A DNA stretch of 64,000 nt from the NCBI RefSeq assembly GCF_001083785.1, contig NZ_LAVL01000023.1:1-64000 (forward strand). The letters run 5' to 3'. Positions 41,720 to 50,776 of the stretch are shown here, piece after piece (the stretch's first letter is position 1; the number at the start of each line of letters is the position of its first letter). Source of the stretch: Nonomuraea sp. SBT364 (GTDB lineage: Bacteria; Actinomycetota; Actinomycetes; Streptosporangiales; Streptosporangiaceae). Below the pieces are notes generated by a model. That model searched no databases. It was not told where the DNA came from and saw nothing but the letters and a program-made list of their open reading frames with translations. Made by a program: the position numbers and the translations under genes.

Positions 41720-42474
41720 TGGCGAAACAGAGCGGCCTCGGCGACGCCTTCTGGCTCGGCGGCTACGACCTGTCCGGCGACGTCGGCTCGCTGGGCCGGA
41801 TCGGCGGCGGCCTCGCCGGAACCCAGGACGTGACCGGCATCAACAAGAGCGGCATGGAACGCATCGGCCTCGTCCGCGACGGGGCGCTGGAGTGGACGTC
41901 GTTCTTCAACCCGGCCACCGCCGCGGCGCACGAGGTGCTGTCCACCCTGCCGACCACGGACCGGATCTGCACGTACGGGCGCGGCACCGCGCTCGGCTCC
42001 CCCGCCGCCTGCATGGTCGGCAAACAGATCAACTACGACCCGAGCAGGGCCGCTGACGGCAGCCTCACCATCTCGGTGCAGGCCCTCGCCAACGGCTACG
42101 GGCTGGAGTGGGGACGGCAGCTCACCGCCGGGGCGCGCACCGACACGGAGGCCACCGACGGCGACTCCGTCGACTTCGGTGCGGCCGGATCGTTCGGGCT
42201 GCAGGCGTGGCTGCACGTCACCGAGTTCACCGGGACAGACGTGACGATCGCGTTGGAGCAGTCCTCGGACGACGCTGCGGCGGATGCGTTCGCGGCGGTG
42301 ACGGGCGGCGCGTTCACCGAGGTCACCGCCGGGCCGACATCGGAGCGGATTCAGACCGCGCGGGATCAGGCGGTCGAGCAGTACCTGCGCGTGGTCACGA
42401 GCACGACAGGCGGTTTCACGTCGCTGTCCTTCGTCGTGGTCGTCAGCGTCAACCCGGTCTCGGTGGTGTTCTGA
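41719..42474 (+). CDS. Tail tube-like protein, long paralogue
   Basis: 251 residues. Residues 1-140 align by eye with the product of 43443: MAKQSGL, QDVTGINKSGMERIGLVRDG, FFNPATAAAHEVLSTLP and SRAADGSL are shared. Residues 140-251 are an additional beta domain (FGLQAWLHVTEFTGTDVTIA, YLRVVTSTTGGFTSLSFVVV). Probably a major tail protein or a tube variant. Start overlaps the previous stop. Confidence 0.7.
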   Translation: MAKQSGLGDAFWLGGYDLSGDVGSLGRIGGGLAGTQDVTGINKSGMERIGLVRDGALEWTSFFNPATAAAHEVLSTLPTTDRICTYGRGTALGSPAACMVGKQINYDPSRAADGSLTISVQALANGYGLEWGRQLTAGARTDTEATDGDSVDFGAAGSFGLQAWLHVTEFTGTDVTIALEQSSDDAAADAFAAVTGGAFTEVTAGPTSERIQTARDQAVEQYLRVVTSTTGGFTSLSFVVVVSVNPVSVVF

Positions 42475-42788
42475 TGGCCTTCACGCCGTGCACCAGCGGG
42501 ACGGTCGCCCTCTACACGGTCGACGACGAGACGCTGCTCGCCGTCCCGGTCGAGGCGTGGGACGAGCAGGGCGTCGCCCACATCGCCGGGATCAAGGGCC
42601 TTATCCAGGCCGACACGCGGCCCGGCTTCCTGCGACTGGAGCAGGCGTCGCAGCCGCTCCCCGCCCCGGGCCGGCCTGTGCGGGAGCCGGTGCGGGTTGG
42701 CCCGCCGCCGGGGAGACGTCCGGGCCCGCGCGACCCGACCGATCCGCGTGGGCCGCGACCGGATCCGCCGAGAGGGAGGCAGCCGTGA
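42474..42788 (+). CDS. Small phage protein with Pro/Arg tail
   Basis: 104 residues. A short domain (TPCTSGTVALYTVDDETLLA, AHIAGIKGLIQADTRPGFLR) is followed by a Pro/Arg/Gly-rich tail. Unknown function; in the tail block. Confidence 0.5.
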   Translation: MAFTPCTSGTVALYTVDDETLLAVPVEAWDEQGVAHIAGIKGLIQADTRPGFLRLEQASQPLPAPGRPVREPVRVGPPPGRRPGPRDPTDPRGPRPDPPRGRQP

Positions 42789-43216
42789 GACCACTGACGA
42801 GGATCACCCCGTCCGCGCCGGCGGGCGCGTTCCAGACGTACCGGATCATCTCGCCACCCGACCGGGCTGTGCGCAGCGCGTGCGAGGAGGTGGGCTGTCT
42901 CGCCTGGCTGCACGGCTGGGAGACGCGGGTGGACGAGCGCACCGACCTCGGCAGTGCGCAGGCGCTCTACATCCGGGCGGACTCCGGGCGGACGTTCCGG
43001 GAGTTGCGGACGGCGGAGGGGCTGACCGTGTTCCGGTTCGAGCCGCGGCAGCGGTGCTTCGCCGAGCACCGCACCCGGCCCGAGTTCTACAGCGTGCGCG
43101 GCGGCGACTGGCGGCAGGACTTCGGCACGCTCCGCCAGCATCAACGCGGCCAGGACTGGGTTGAGGACTTCAGCCTCCACCAGGACCGGCTCGCCGACCA
43201 TCAGAGGAAAGGGTGA
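42785..43216 (+). CDS. Phage tail-region protein of unknown function
   Basis: 143 residues from GTG 42785. YRIISPPDRAVRSACEEVGC, FRFEPRQRCFAEHRTRPEFY and VEDFSLHQDRLADHQRKG. Similar proteins occur in actinophage tail blocks. No catalytic motif is recognised. Overlaps its neighbours by four bases on both sides. Confidence 0.55.
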   Translation: MRPLTRITPSAPAGAFQTYRIISPPDRAVRSACEEVGCLAWLHGWETRVDERTDLGSAQALYIRADSGRTFRELRTAEGLTVFRFEPRQRCFAEHRTRPEFYSVRGGDWRQDFGTLRQHQRGQDWVEDFSLHQDRLADHQRKG

Positions 43217-43440
43217 CCGACGTGGCGTACCTGATAGGCGGCGACCTGCTCACCGCGCTGCGGGAGGCAGGGCTGTGCGACGACGACACGAAGCGCGTGG
43301 TCATCGACGTCCAGGCAGGCCACGTCCCGGTGATCTACACCGAGAAGTTCGCCGATCCGAAACGTGACCTGCTGTCGGTCGTGACCGCGCTCGGCGGCGT
43401 CCAGGTCGAGATCAAGAAAGCTGAAGAGGGAGGGCAGTAG
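43213..43440 (+). CDS. Small phage tail-region protein
   Basis: 75 residues from GTG 43213. Begins MTDVAYLIGGDLLTALREAG and ends acidic. Unknown; two bases separate it from the next gene. Confidence 0.5.
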   Translation: MTDVAYLIGGDLLTALREAGLCDDDTKRVVIDVQAGHVPVIYTEKFADPKRDLLSVVTALGGVQVEIKKAEEGGQ

Positions 43441-43442
43441 CC

Positions 43443-43868
43443 GTGGCCAAGGAATCAGGCCTCGCCTGGTCCGCGCTGTCGATCGACGACAGCAGCGGCA
43501 CCCTGCGCGACATCCGCAACGACATCACCAACTTCGAGTTCGCCACCCCCAGGGCGGTCCAAGACATCACGGGCGTGGACAAGAGCGCGATGGAGCGGCA
43601 GCTCCTGCTCGCCGACATGAGCATGACCTTGAACCTCGTGTTCAACGACGCCGCCAACATGTCGCACGACGTGTTCAAGACCGCGCCCAGCACCAACGTG
43701 GCCCGAGAGTTCACACTCACCGTGTCCGGCCAGACCCTCGGCACCACGCCGCTGTGCACCCTGCTCCCGACCGACTACGCGCTCACTCGGGCGGCTGACG
43801 GGTCCCTAGTCGGCCAGGTGCCGCTGGTACTCGCCAACGGAGCCATCCCCACCTGGACCAGCGCGTGA
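43443..43868 (+). CDS. Major tail tube protein, short paralogue
   Basis: 141 residues from GTG 43443. Typical small siphovirus tube protein by size and position directly before the tail chaperone genes. Shares MAKESGL, QDITGVDKSAMERQLLLADM, DAANMSHDVFKTAP and TRAADGSLVGQVPL with the longer paralogue at 41719. Likely the actual tube subunit. Confidence 0.7.
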   Translation: MAKESGLAWSALSIDDSSGTLRDIRNDITNFEFATPRAVQDITGVDKSAMERQLLLADMSMTLNLVFNDAANMSHDVFKTAPSTNVAREFTLTVSGQTLGTTPLCTLLPTDYALTRAADGSLVGQVPLVLANGAIPTWTSA

Positions 43869-44296
43869 CCGGGTTCGTACGCCCGCGCACGCTCAAGCTG
43901 ACGTGGGCCGACGGCGAGTTCGCCGGGCTGGAGATCCGCGCCCGACGGTCCAGCCTGGAAACCTACTTCCAGTTCGCGCCCATCCTCGACGGCGGCATCG
44001 ACGTCTCCACCCCGGACGGACGCAAAGAGTTCCTCGACCTGTTCCTCGAGTTCGGCGAATACCTCGTGAGCTGGAACCTCGAAGACGAAAACGAGCACGG
44101 CACCCGCACACCCATCCCGTGCACGCCTCAGGAGTTCCTCAACCAGGACCCCCGCTTCGTGCGCGAGGTGCTCGACCAGTGGGCCGACGCCATCGCCGGA
44201 GTCGCCGCCCCTTTGGACAGCAAATCGGCCAGTGGCGAGCCGTTCCCGGAGGCGTCACTGCCGATGGATGCGTTGTCGCCGAGCCTCGCGAGCTAA
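43865..44296 (+). CDS. Tail assembly chaperone G
   Basis: 143 residues from GTG 43865. Acidic, located between tube and tape measure genes, the place of lambda gpG. SLETYFQFAPILDGGI and FLDLFLEFGEYLVSWNLEDE. Contains the slippery heptamer at 44209-44215 where some ribosomes shift to produce the GT form. Confidence 0.8.
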   Translation: MTGFVRPRTLKLTWADGEFAGLEIRARRSSLETYFQFAPILDGGIDVSTPDGRKEFLDLFLEFGEYLVSWNLEDENEHGTRTPIPCTPQEFLNQDPRFVREVLDQWADAIAGVAAPLDSKSASGEPFPEASLPMDALSPSLAS

Positions 44297-44448
44297 CGCA
44301 CGCGAGGTGGGTGCTGCGGCAGTGCGAACGCTTCGGCTGCCTGCCCGGCGCCTTGATGCAGGAAGACGCAGGACTACTCAAGCTCCTGCGGCTGGAGGAA
44401 ATGGCTGGACCGGAGCCCAGGGAGGAGGTGAGCTGGCTTGGCGAATGA
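43865..44448 (+). CDS. Tail assembly chaperone GT (product of -1 frameshift)
   Basis: Frame 0 is read from 43865 to 44215, then -1 from 44215 to 44448, predicted 194 residues. The T part has RELTHARWVLRQCERFGCLP and LMQEDAGLLKLLRLEEMAGP, with no good start of its own. The T stop overlaps the tape measure start, as usual. GT helps load tube protein on the tape measure during tail assembly. Confidence 0.8.
44209..44215 (+). promoter_or_regulatory. Programmed -1 frameshift slippery site
   Basis: C CCT TTG in the G reading frame fits the X XXY YYZ rule exactly (CCC then TTT), so both tRNAs can re-pair in the -1 frame. It lies 78 bases before the G stop codon. GC-rich DNA downstream could fold as a stimulator. 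Confidence 0.8.
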
Positions 44449-47098
44449 CGTCGAAATTGTCATCACGGCCAAGGACAAGTCCGGGCCGGCCTTCGCCGCC
44501 GCCCGCACCAAGCAGCGCGCCTTCGCCGCCGACACCAAGGCGACACTCGGCAAGGCCGGGCAGGACGCAGGCCGCGCTCTGGGCGACGGGATCGTTGAGG
44601 GCGCAGACGGGCGGCTGAGGGACGCCCGGGGCAGGTTCGTCAAGGGCGGCCAGGACCTCGGCGGCGGCATCTCCGACGGGATCAAGGACGGCACCGAGCG
44701 GGGCGGCCGGTTCGTGTCCGGCTTCGCCGCGAGCACCCTGAAGACCTTCGGCAGGTTGGGCCCGGCCGCAGGGGCGTTGCTGACCGCTGGCCTGGTGGGA
44801 GCGGCTGCGAGTGCGGGCACCGTGGCGGGCGGCATCACGTTGGCCGCCGGTGCGGCGCTGACTGGCATTGGTGTCGCCTCGGCCGTGCAGTCGCAGGCGG
44901 TGCGCCGCGACTGGGCGCAGACCGCGCGGGAGGTCCGCTCGGAGCTGGCCGAGGTGGCGCAGCCGATGGAGGACTCTGCGAGTCGCGCGGCCACCGTCAC
45001 CCGCAACACGTTCGGCCGGCTGAAGCCCTTCCTCGCGCGGTTCTTCGAGGATAGCCAGCCGTCCGTCGACCGGTTTGTTCGGTCGATCGGTGACGGGGTG
45101 GCGTCCCTCGGCCCCGCCCTCGGCCCTCTGGAGCGCGGCTACTCCGCCGTCCTGGACCGGATCTCCGCCCGCTCGCCGGAGATTTTCGGCGCGCTGGAAC
45201 GCTCGCTGTCGAATCTCGGCGCCACGGCGGAGGAGCACGCCGACGACATCGCCGGCGCGCTGGAGTTCGTCGCCCGGACGGCGGAGGCGACCACGGTGGC
45301 GATCGACTACCTGGCGGACTCGTGGTCCGATCTGACCGGCGACATCGAGGCTGCCAACGACGCGGGGGAATCGGCTGGCGTCAGCTTCGGCAGGTGGATG
45401 CACAGCGTCGCCGAGTCGATGGGCATCAACACCGAGCAGATGAAGAAGCAGAAGGCGCAATGGGACGCCCTCGACGCGGCCGCCGCCAACCCGGACGGGG
45501 TGCAGAAGGCAGCCGAGGCAACGGGCGTCCTGGGCGGCAAGGCCGCCGACACCACGGTCGGGCTGCGCGACCTGGCCACCGCGATGGATGAGCTGAACGG
45601 GGCCGCGCTCGATGCCGCCGATGCTCAGATCGGCGTCGAGGAGGCGATCGACCGGGCTGCGGAGTCTGTCCGCAAGAACGGGCGCACGCTGAACGTCAAC
45701 ACGGAGGCTGGCCGGGCGAACCGGTCTGCGCTGCTGGATCTGGCGCGGGCGGCGCAGAAGCACATCTCCTCGATGCAGGCCGAGGGCGCCTCGACCGAGG
45801 AGATCGCGGGCAAGTATCAGCGCTACCGCGACCAGCTTGTGAGCACGCTGCAGGCAGCGGGGAGGACGCGGGCTGAGGCGCGCGCGTTGGCGGACCAGTG
45901 GTTGGCGACGCCTGAGCAGGTGACCACGCACGTCGAGGCCGACCTGACCGACCTGAAGTCTCGACTGAAGGAAGCCAAGAACCGGCTGAACGACCCGAAC
46001 TTGACCCGGCCGGAGCGGACCCGGATCCGGGGCGAGATCTCCGACTTGCAGGCCAAGGTGGCCGCAGCCAAGCGGGCTCTGGCGTCCATCCAAGGCAAGA
46101 CCGTCACCATCCGGTCGAACTACGTGACCACGCACACCTACCAGTCGGGTACGGCGTCGCTGCGTGAGCTCCTCCCGGGGTTCGGGCGGGCGTCGGGCGG
46201 CATCTCGGGCGGCGGCCGCGGCCTCCGCAAGATGGCGACCGGCGGGATCGGCGGCGGAACCCCGGTCATGGTCGGCGAGCAGGGCCCGGAGCTCGTGAAC
46301 TTGCCGTTCGGGTCGAGCGTGAGCCCGGCCGGGCAGACTCGGGCGCGCATGATGGGCGGCGGCGGGTTCGGCAGCATCAGCATGGCGTTCCGGCAGGGCC
46401 AGCAGGGCGGCTCGTCGAGGGGCGGGCTCGACGGGATCGTCGACAGCCTGCGCGAGGTCCTCAGCTTCCGTGAGGCGCTGGAGAAGCTGTCGTCCACCCT
46501 GATCGGCCAGACCCGCGCAGTCAGCGCGTACGAGGCCGCTTGGGACGCCGCCGGCCGCAGCCTGAAAGAGAACGGAAAGAGGCTGTCCCTCACCTCCGAG
46601 AAGGGCCGCGAGAACCGCGGTGCCTTGCTGGACTTGGCGGACGCTGCGCGCGAGGTCGTCATCGCCATGCAAGAGCAGGGCCGCTCCAGCTCCACCCTGC
46701 TCTCGACGATGAAGGAGCAGCGGAACGAGTTCATCACCATGGCCCGCCGCATGGGCCTGTCCAAGAAGGACGCCGGCGCGATGGCCGACCGGATGGGGCT
46801 CACCACCGCCGGCGTACGCTCCGCCCTCGCCGGCGGCAAAGCAGGCGGCGGCCCAGCCGGCGGCTGGACCCTGGTGGGCGAGCGAGGCCCCGAACTGGCA
46901 AGGCTGCCCTTCGGGTCGAGCGTGGTCCCCGCGGGACAGTCCGCCGCGATGATGGCCGCAGGCGGCACCAGCCCGGCGCCAGTCGTGCTCGAACTCCGCT
47001 CCTCCGGCAGCGCGGTGGACGACCTGCTGTTGAAGATCCTGCGCGGCGCCATCCGCACCCGAGGCGGCAACGTCCAACTCGTACTCGGGAGGACGTGA
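44438..47098 (+). CDS. Tape measure protein
   Basis: 886 residues from TTG 44438 (GGAGGAGG upstream). Sets tail length; at roughly 0.15 nm per residue this predicts a tail near 130 nm. Helical with hydrophobic Ala/Gly segments at ~110-150. It carries two related modules: about 420-500 plus 600-640, and about 700-780 plus 805-840 (ANRSALLDLARAAQKHISSM versus ENRGALLDLADAAREVVIAM; GEQGPELVNLPFGSSVSPAG versus GERGPELARLPFGSSVVPAG), a sign of internal duplication. Confidence 0.9.
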   Translation: MANDVEIVITAKDKSGPAFAAARTKQRAFAADTKATLGKAGQDAGRALGDGIVEGADGRLRDARGRFVKGGQDLGGGISDGIKDGTERGGRFVSGFAASTLKTFGRLGPAAGALLTAGLVGAAASAGTVAGGITLAAGAALTGIGVASAVQSQAVRRDWAQTAREVRSELAEVAQPMEDSASRAATVTRNTFGRLKPFLARFFEDSQPSVDRFVRSIGDGVASLGPALGPLERGYSAVLDRISARSPEIFGALERSLSNLGATAEEHADDIAGALEFVARTAEATTVAIDYLADSWSDLTGDIEAANDAGESAGVSFGRWMHSVAESMGINTEQMKKQKAQWDALDAAAANPDGVQKAAEATGVLGGKAADTTVGLRDLATAMDELNGAALDAADAQIGVEEAIDRAAESVRKNGRTLNVNTEAGRANRSALLDLARAAQKHISSMQAEGASTEEIAGKYQRYRDQLVSTLQAAGRTRAEARALADQWLATPEQVTTHVEADLTDLKSRLKEAKNRLNDPNLTRPERTRIRGEISDLQAKVAAAKRALASIQGKTVTIRSNYVTTHTYQSGTASLRELLPGFGRASGGISGGGRGLRKMATGGIGGGTPVMVGEQGPELVNLPFGSSVSPAGQTRARMMGGGGFGSISMAFRQGQQGGSSRGGLDGIVDSLREVLSFREALEKLSSTLIGQTRAVSAYEAAWDAAGRSLKENGKRLSLTSEKGRENRGALLDLADAAREVVIAMQEQGRSSSTLLSTMKEQRNEFITMARRMGLSKKDAGAMADRMGLTTAGVRSALAGGKAGGGPAGGWTLVGERGPELARLPFGSSVVPAGQSAAMMAAGGTSPAPVVLELRSSGSAVDDLLLKILRGAIRTRGGNVQLVLGRT

Positions 47099-49845
47099 TG
47101 GCTTTCCCTGAGGATGTGCTGCCCCTGGTCGTGGAACTGTATCTCGATGGCGGCTGGGTGGACGTCACCTCGCACGTCTACCGGCGCGACATGGTGCAGG
47201 TGCAGCGCGGCCGGGCGGACGAAGCCTCCTCCCTCGACCATGGCTCATGCTCGCTCACTCTCAACAACAGGTCGGGCGACTACAGCCCCCGCAACCCGGT
47301 CGGCGCCTACTACGGGCAGCTTGGCCGCAACACGCCGATCCGCGTGGCGGTCGAGGACGGGCCCACGTACCTCAACGTTCCGGGCGGGATGGGCGACTAC
47401 GCCAGCACCCCCGACTCCGCCGCCCTGTCGGTGACCGGGGATATCGACGTCCGCATCGACCTGGTCCTCGACTCGTGGGAGGGCATCGGGATCAGCCAGG
47501 ACCTGATCGGCAAATGGGACAGCGTCGGCGACGAAGGCTCGTGGGCGCTCTACCTGCTGGAGGGCGGGACGCTGCGGCTGTATTGGACCGAGGACGGCGC
47601 CGCAGAGCAGAGCGAGTCCGCCACCGAGACCGTTCCCATCACCACGGACCGCCGCCTCGCGGTGCGCGCCACGTTGGACGTGAACGACGGCTCGGGCAAC
47701 TACGAGGTGCGCTTCTACACCGCGCCGACGCTGGACGGGTCGTGGACGCAGCTCGGCGACACCATCGTCACCGCAGGCACGACCAGCATTTTCAACTCGA
47801 CGTCGAGCCTGTTCATCGGCAAGATCCCGTCGTTCACGTTCGCTGGGATGCAGGGCCGTGTGCTCGCCGCCGAGTACCGCAACGGCATCGCCGGAACCGT
47901 GGTGGCGAAGCCGGATTTCACGAGCCAGACGGCCGGCGACACCAGCTTCGCGGACACGGCCAGCAGCCCGAACACGTGGACGATCAACGGCGACGCCTCC
48001 ATCTCCGACCGCTGCTACCGCTTCCACGGCGAGGTGAGCTCGTGGCCGCCGCGGTGGGACATCAGCGGGCAGGACGTGTACGTGCCCGTCGAGGCGTCCG
48101 GGGTGCTGCGCCGGCTCGCCCAGTCCGGCAGCGTCCTCGGCAGCGCCCTGTATCGCGGCCGTATCTACGACACCGCGGGCCTGGTGGCGTACTGGCCGAT
48201 GGAGGATGAGGAGGGCTCGACGTCGCTGGCTCCGGCGCTGGCGCATGAGCCGCTCACCATCACCGGGGCGCCGGAGCTGGCCAGCTTCGAGGACTTCACC
48301 GCATCCAACCCGATCCTCGTGTTGAACGGTGCCGAGCTGAGGGGCGCGTGTCCGGCGCACGCGGACACGGGTTTCGCGCAGGTGCGATGCCTGCTCGCGG
48401 TTCCGAGCGCGGGCGACGGCGACAACCAGGCGGTCGTGACGTTCTATACGACGGGGACCGCCAGGCGGTGGGAGCTGCACTATGGGACCGGCGGCACCCT
48501 GGGGCTCAGGTCCTATGACGCGGGTGGCACGCTGCTGTTCGACACGGGCGATCTCGCGTACGCGGTCAACGGCGAGCTCCTGCTGGTGAGTGTCGAGTTG
48601 ACGCAGGACGGGGCGGACATCGACTACGCGGTCGCCACCCTGGAGCCGGGCGCCACTTCCGGGCTGACCACCACCGGCACCCTCTCGGGGAACACGTTCG
48701 GCCGGGTGGGAGTGGTGATCGTGTCCCCGTCCGGCGGCCTAACAGGAACCGCCGTCGGCCACCTCAGTGTGCAAAACGTGGTGACGGACCTGTTCGACCT
48801 CGGGGCGCAGCTCGACGCGTGGCGCGGCGAGACAGCGGGCCGCCGCATCGAACGGCTGTGCGGCGAGGAAGGCGTCAGCTTCCGGATGGCGGGCGACCTC
48901 GACCAGACGGTGCGTATGGGGCCGCAGCTCCCGGCCACGCTGCTCACCCTGCTCACGGAGGCTGCGGATGCAGACATGGGCATGCTGTTCGAGCCGCGCG
49001 ACGTGCTGGGCCTCGGGTATCGGCCGCGCGAGGCGCTCTACAACCAGGACGCGCACCTCGCCCTCGACTACGAGCAGCACGAGCTCGCCGAAACGCCGTC
49101 GCCGGTGGACGACGACCAGAGGATCGCCAACGACATCACCGTCACCCGCGAAGGCGGCAGCTCGGCGCGGGCGGTGCAGGAGACCGGCACCCTGTCCGTG
49201 CTCGCCCCGCCGGACGGGGTGGGCCGCTACCCCTCCGAGGTCACCATCTCGGTGGAGTACGACTTGGACCTGTTCGAGCAGGCCGGCTGGCGGCTGCACA
49301 TGGGGACCGTCGACGAGGCGCGCGTGCCACAGCTCGCCATCAACCTCGCCCACGAATCCTTCTCGACGGACGCCACCCTGACCGAGGACGCCCGCACGCT
49401 GGAGGTTGGTGACCGCGTCACCGTCGCCAACCCGCCCAGCCAGTTGCCGCCGGAGACCATCAGCCAGATCGTCCAGGGGTACTCCGAGGTGCTCGGCAAC
49501 TTCGAGCACGCCATCACCCTCAACTGCAGCCCAGAGAGCCCAATGGTGGTCGCCACCTACGACGGCGACAGCCGCTACATGCCGGTCGACACCGTCCTCA
49601 ACGAAGCCCTCGACACCACCGAGACGGCCGTGGACATCACCACCCCGACCGGGCCGCTCTGGTCGACCACCGCCAGCGGATTCGACGTGATGATCGGCGG
49701 CGAACGCATGACCGTCAGCGCGGTCGGCGCCGCGGCGGGCACCGTCCAAACCCTCACCGTCACCCGCTCGGTGAACGGCGTCGTCAAGGCGCACGACTCC
49801 GGCGCCCCGGTGGCCCTGTTCCAGCCTGCGATCTACGCGCTATGA
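47098..49845 (+). CDS. Minor tail / tail tip protein with LamG-like inserts
   Basis: 915 residues. N-terminus WVDVTSHVYRRDMVQVQRGR and SCSLTLNNRSGDYSPRNPVG is the actinophage distal-tail type. Two concanavalin/LamG-like jelly rolls are suggested at ~105-260 (IDVRIDLVLDSWEG, GTLRLYWTED) and ~365-555 (LVAYWPMEDEEGSTSLAPAL). The C-terminal ~300 residues resume the tail hub pattern (RIERLCGEEGVSFRM, LEVGDRVTVANPPSQLPPET). The inserts may bind cell-wall sugars. One-base overlap with the tape measure stop. Confidence 0.8.
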   Translation: MAFPEDVLPLVVELYLDGGWVDVTSHVYRRDMVQVQRGRADEASSLDHGSCSLTLNNRSGDYSPRNPVGAYYGQLGRNTPIRVAVEDGPTYLNVPGGMGDYASTPDSAALSVTGDIDVRIDLVLDSWEGIGISQDLIGKWDSVGDEGSWALYLLEGGTLRLYWTEDGAAEQSESATETVPITTDRRLAVRATLDVNDGSGNYEVRFYTAPTLDGSWTQLGDTIVTAGTTSIFNSTSSLFIGKIPSFTFAGMQGRVLAAEYRNGIAGTVVAKPDFTSQTAGDTSFADTASSPNTWTINGDASISDRCYRFHGEVSSWPPRWDISGQDVYVPVEASGVLRRLAQSGSVLGSALYRGRIYDTAGLVAYWPMEDEEGSTSLAPALAHEPLTITGAPELASFEDFTASNPILVLNGAELRGACPAHADTGFAQVRCLLAVPSAGDGDNQAVVTFYTTGTARRWELHYGTGGTLGLRSYDAGGTLLFDTGDLAYAVNGELLLVSVELTQDGADIDYAVATLEPGATSGLTTTGTLSGNTFGRVGVVIVSPSGGLTGTAVGHLSVQNVVTDLFDLGAQLDAWRGETAGRRIERLCGEEGVSFRMAGDLDQTVRMGPQLPATLLTLLTEAADADMGMLFEPRDVLGLGYRPREALYNQDAHLALDYEQHELAETPSPVDDDQRIANDITVTREGGSSARAVQETGTLSVLAPPDGVGRYPSEVTISVEYDLDLFEQAGWRLHMGTVDEARVPQLAINLAHESFSTDATLTEDARTLEVGDRVTVANPPSQLPPETISQIVQGYSEVLGNFEHAITLNCSPESPMVVATYDGDSRYMPVDTVLNEALDTTETAVDITTPTGPLWSTTASGFDVMIGGERMTVSAVGAAAGTVQTLTVTRSVNGVVKAHDSGAPVALFQPAIYAL

Positions 49846-49855
49846 GGAGGCATCC

Positions 49856-50776
49856 GTGGTAGACATCCTCGTCGGGGCGGAGATCTCGGCCGACGACTTC
49901 CCTCCCGCCGTGTGGGACAGCGACACGACCGGCATCGTCCAGATCAGCTCCACCACCTTCATCGCAGGGTCGCCGGCGGTGGAGTTGAATTTCACCGCGC
50001 CCACCTCCGGCACGGTCATCTTGTCCGTGGGGATGGGCGGTAGCGACAACGGCGGCACCAACCGCATCCATGTTGCGCCGGAGGTGCGGCTCACCAACGT
50101 CTCCGGCAGCGTCGTCCTGGCGGCCGACGTGACCACCCGCGGCGTGGGGACGCCCGGGGAGGTGGGCGCCAACGTTCACCGCTCCCGGACCACGCTGCTG
50201 ACTGGGCTGACCGCCGGGCAGCTGTATTACGCCCGCGTCCTCTACAAGGTGTCCGGCGGCAGCACGGCGGACATCGCCTGCCGGGAGATCTCCGTAACGC
50301 CAACGCCGCTCGGTGGCAGCTTCGCCGGACGGCCGGTGCGCGCGCTGGATTTCCCGCCGGCGGCGTGGGCGCAGAACTCGACGCAGATCAACAACCCGTC
50401 CAACAGCGGCTACATCACGGGCACGCCGGAGGTGAGCGTCACTTTCACGGCGCCCACGTCGGGCCGCGTCCTGCTCATCGTGGGCGGGGCGCTCGGCAAC
50501 GGCGCAGGCGGCGACCGCATCTTCCTGTCGCCGGAGGTGCGGGAGACGAACAGCTCCGGCGACCTGGTGCTCTCCCCCAGCGTCACGAGCAGGGGCTTCG
50601 GGTCCGACATCTGCGCGGGCGCCTTCCACTACGGCTCCAGGGAGTCGGTGCTGGAGGGCCTCACCCCGGGCCAGCTCTACTACGCCGTCGTCAAATACGC
50701 GGTCGCCACCACAGACAGCGGAGGCAGCACGCAGGACATCGGCTGCCGAGACATCGGGGTGGTGCCGATCCCATGA
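49856..50776 (+). CDS. Tail-fibre-type protein with two tandem beta domains
   Basis: 306 residues from GTG 49856. Two ~150-residue copies (1-148 and 155-306) share DFPPAVW, VELNFTAPTSGTVILSVG / VSVTFTAPTSGRVLLIVG, RIHVAPEVRLTN / RIFLSPEVRETN and GLTAGQLYYARVLYKV / GLTPGQLYYAVVKYAV. Likely a C1q/collar-like beta sandwich for receptor binding; inferred from position after the tail tip gene. The adjacent gene encodes a third copy. Confidence 0.65.
   Translation: MVDILVGAEISADDFPPAVWDSDTTGIVQISSTTFIAGSPAVELNFTAPTSGTVILSVGMGGSDNGGTNRIHVAPEVRLTNVSGSVVLAADVTTRGVGTPGEVGANVHRSRTTLLTGLTAGQLYYARVLYKVSGGSTADIACREISVTPTPLGGSFAGRPVRALDFPPAAWAQNSTQINNPSNSGYITGTPEVSVTFTAPTSGRVLLIVGGALGNGAGGDRIFLSPEVRETNSSGDLVLSPSVTSRGFGSDICAGAFHYGSRESVLEGLTPGQLYYAVVKYAVATTDSGGSTQDIGCRDIGVVPIP

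Noticed and set aside
44378-47077. 899-codon minus-strand open frame opposite the tape measure gene
   Set aside because: Antisense shadow of a well-supported gene.
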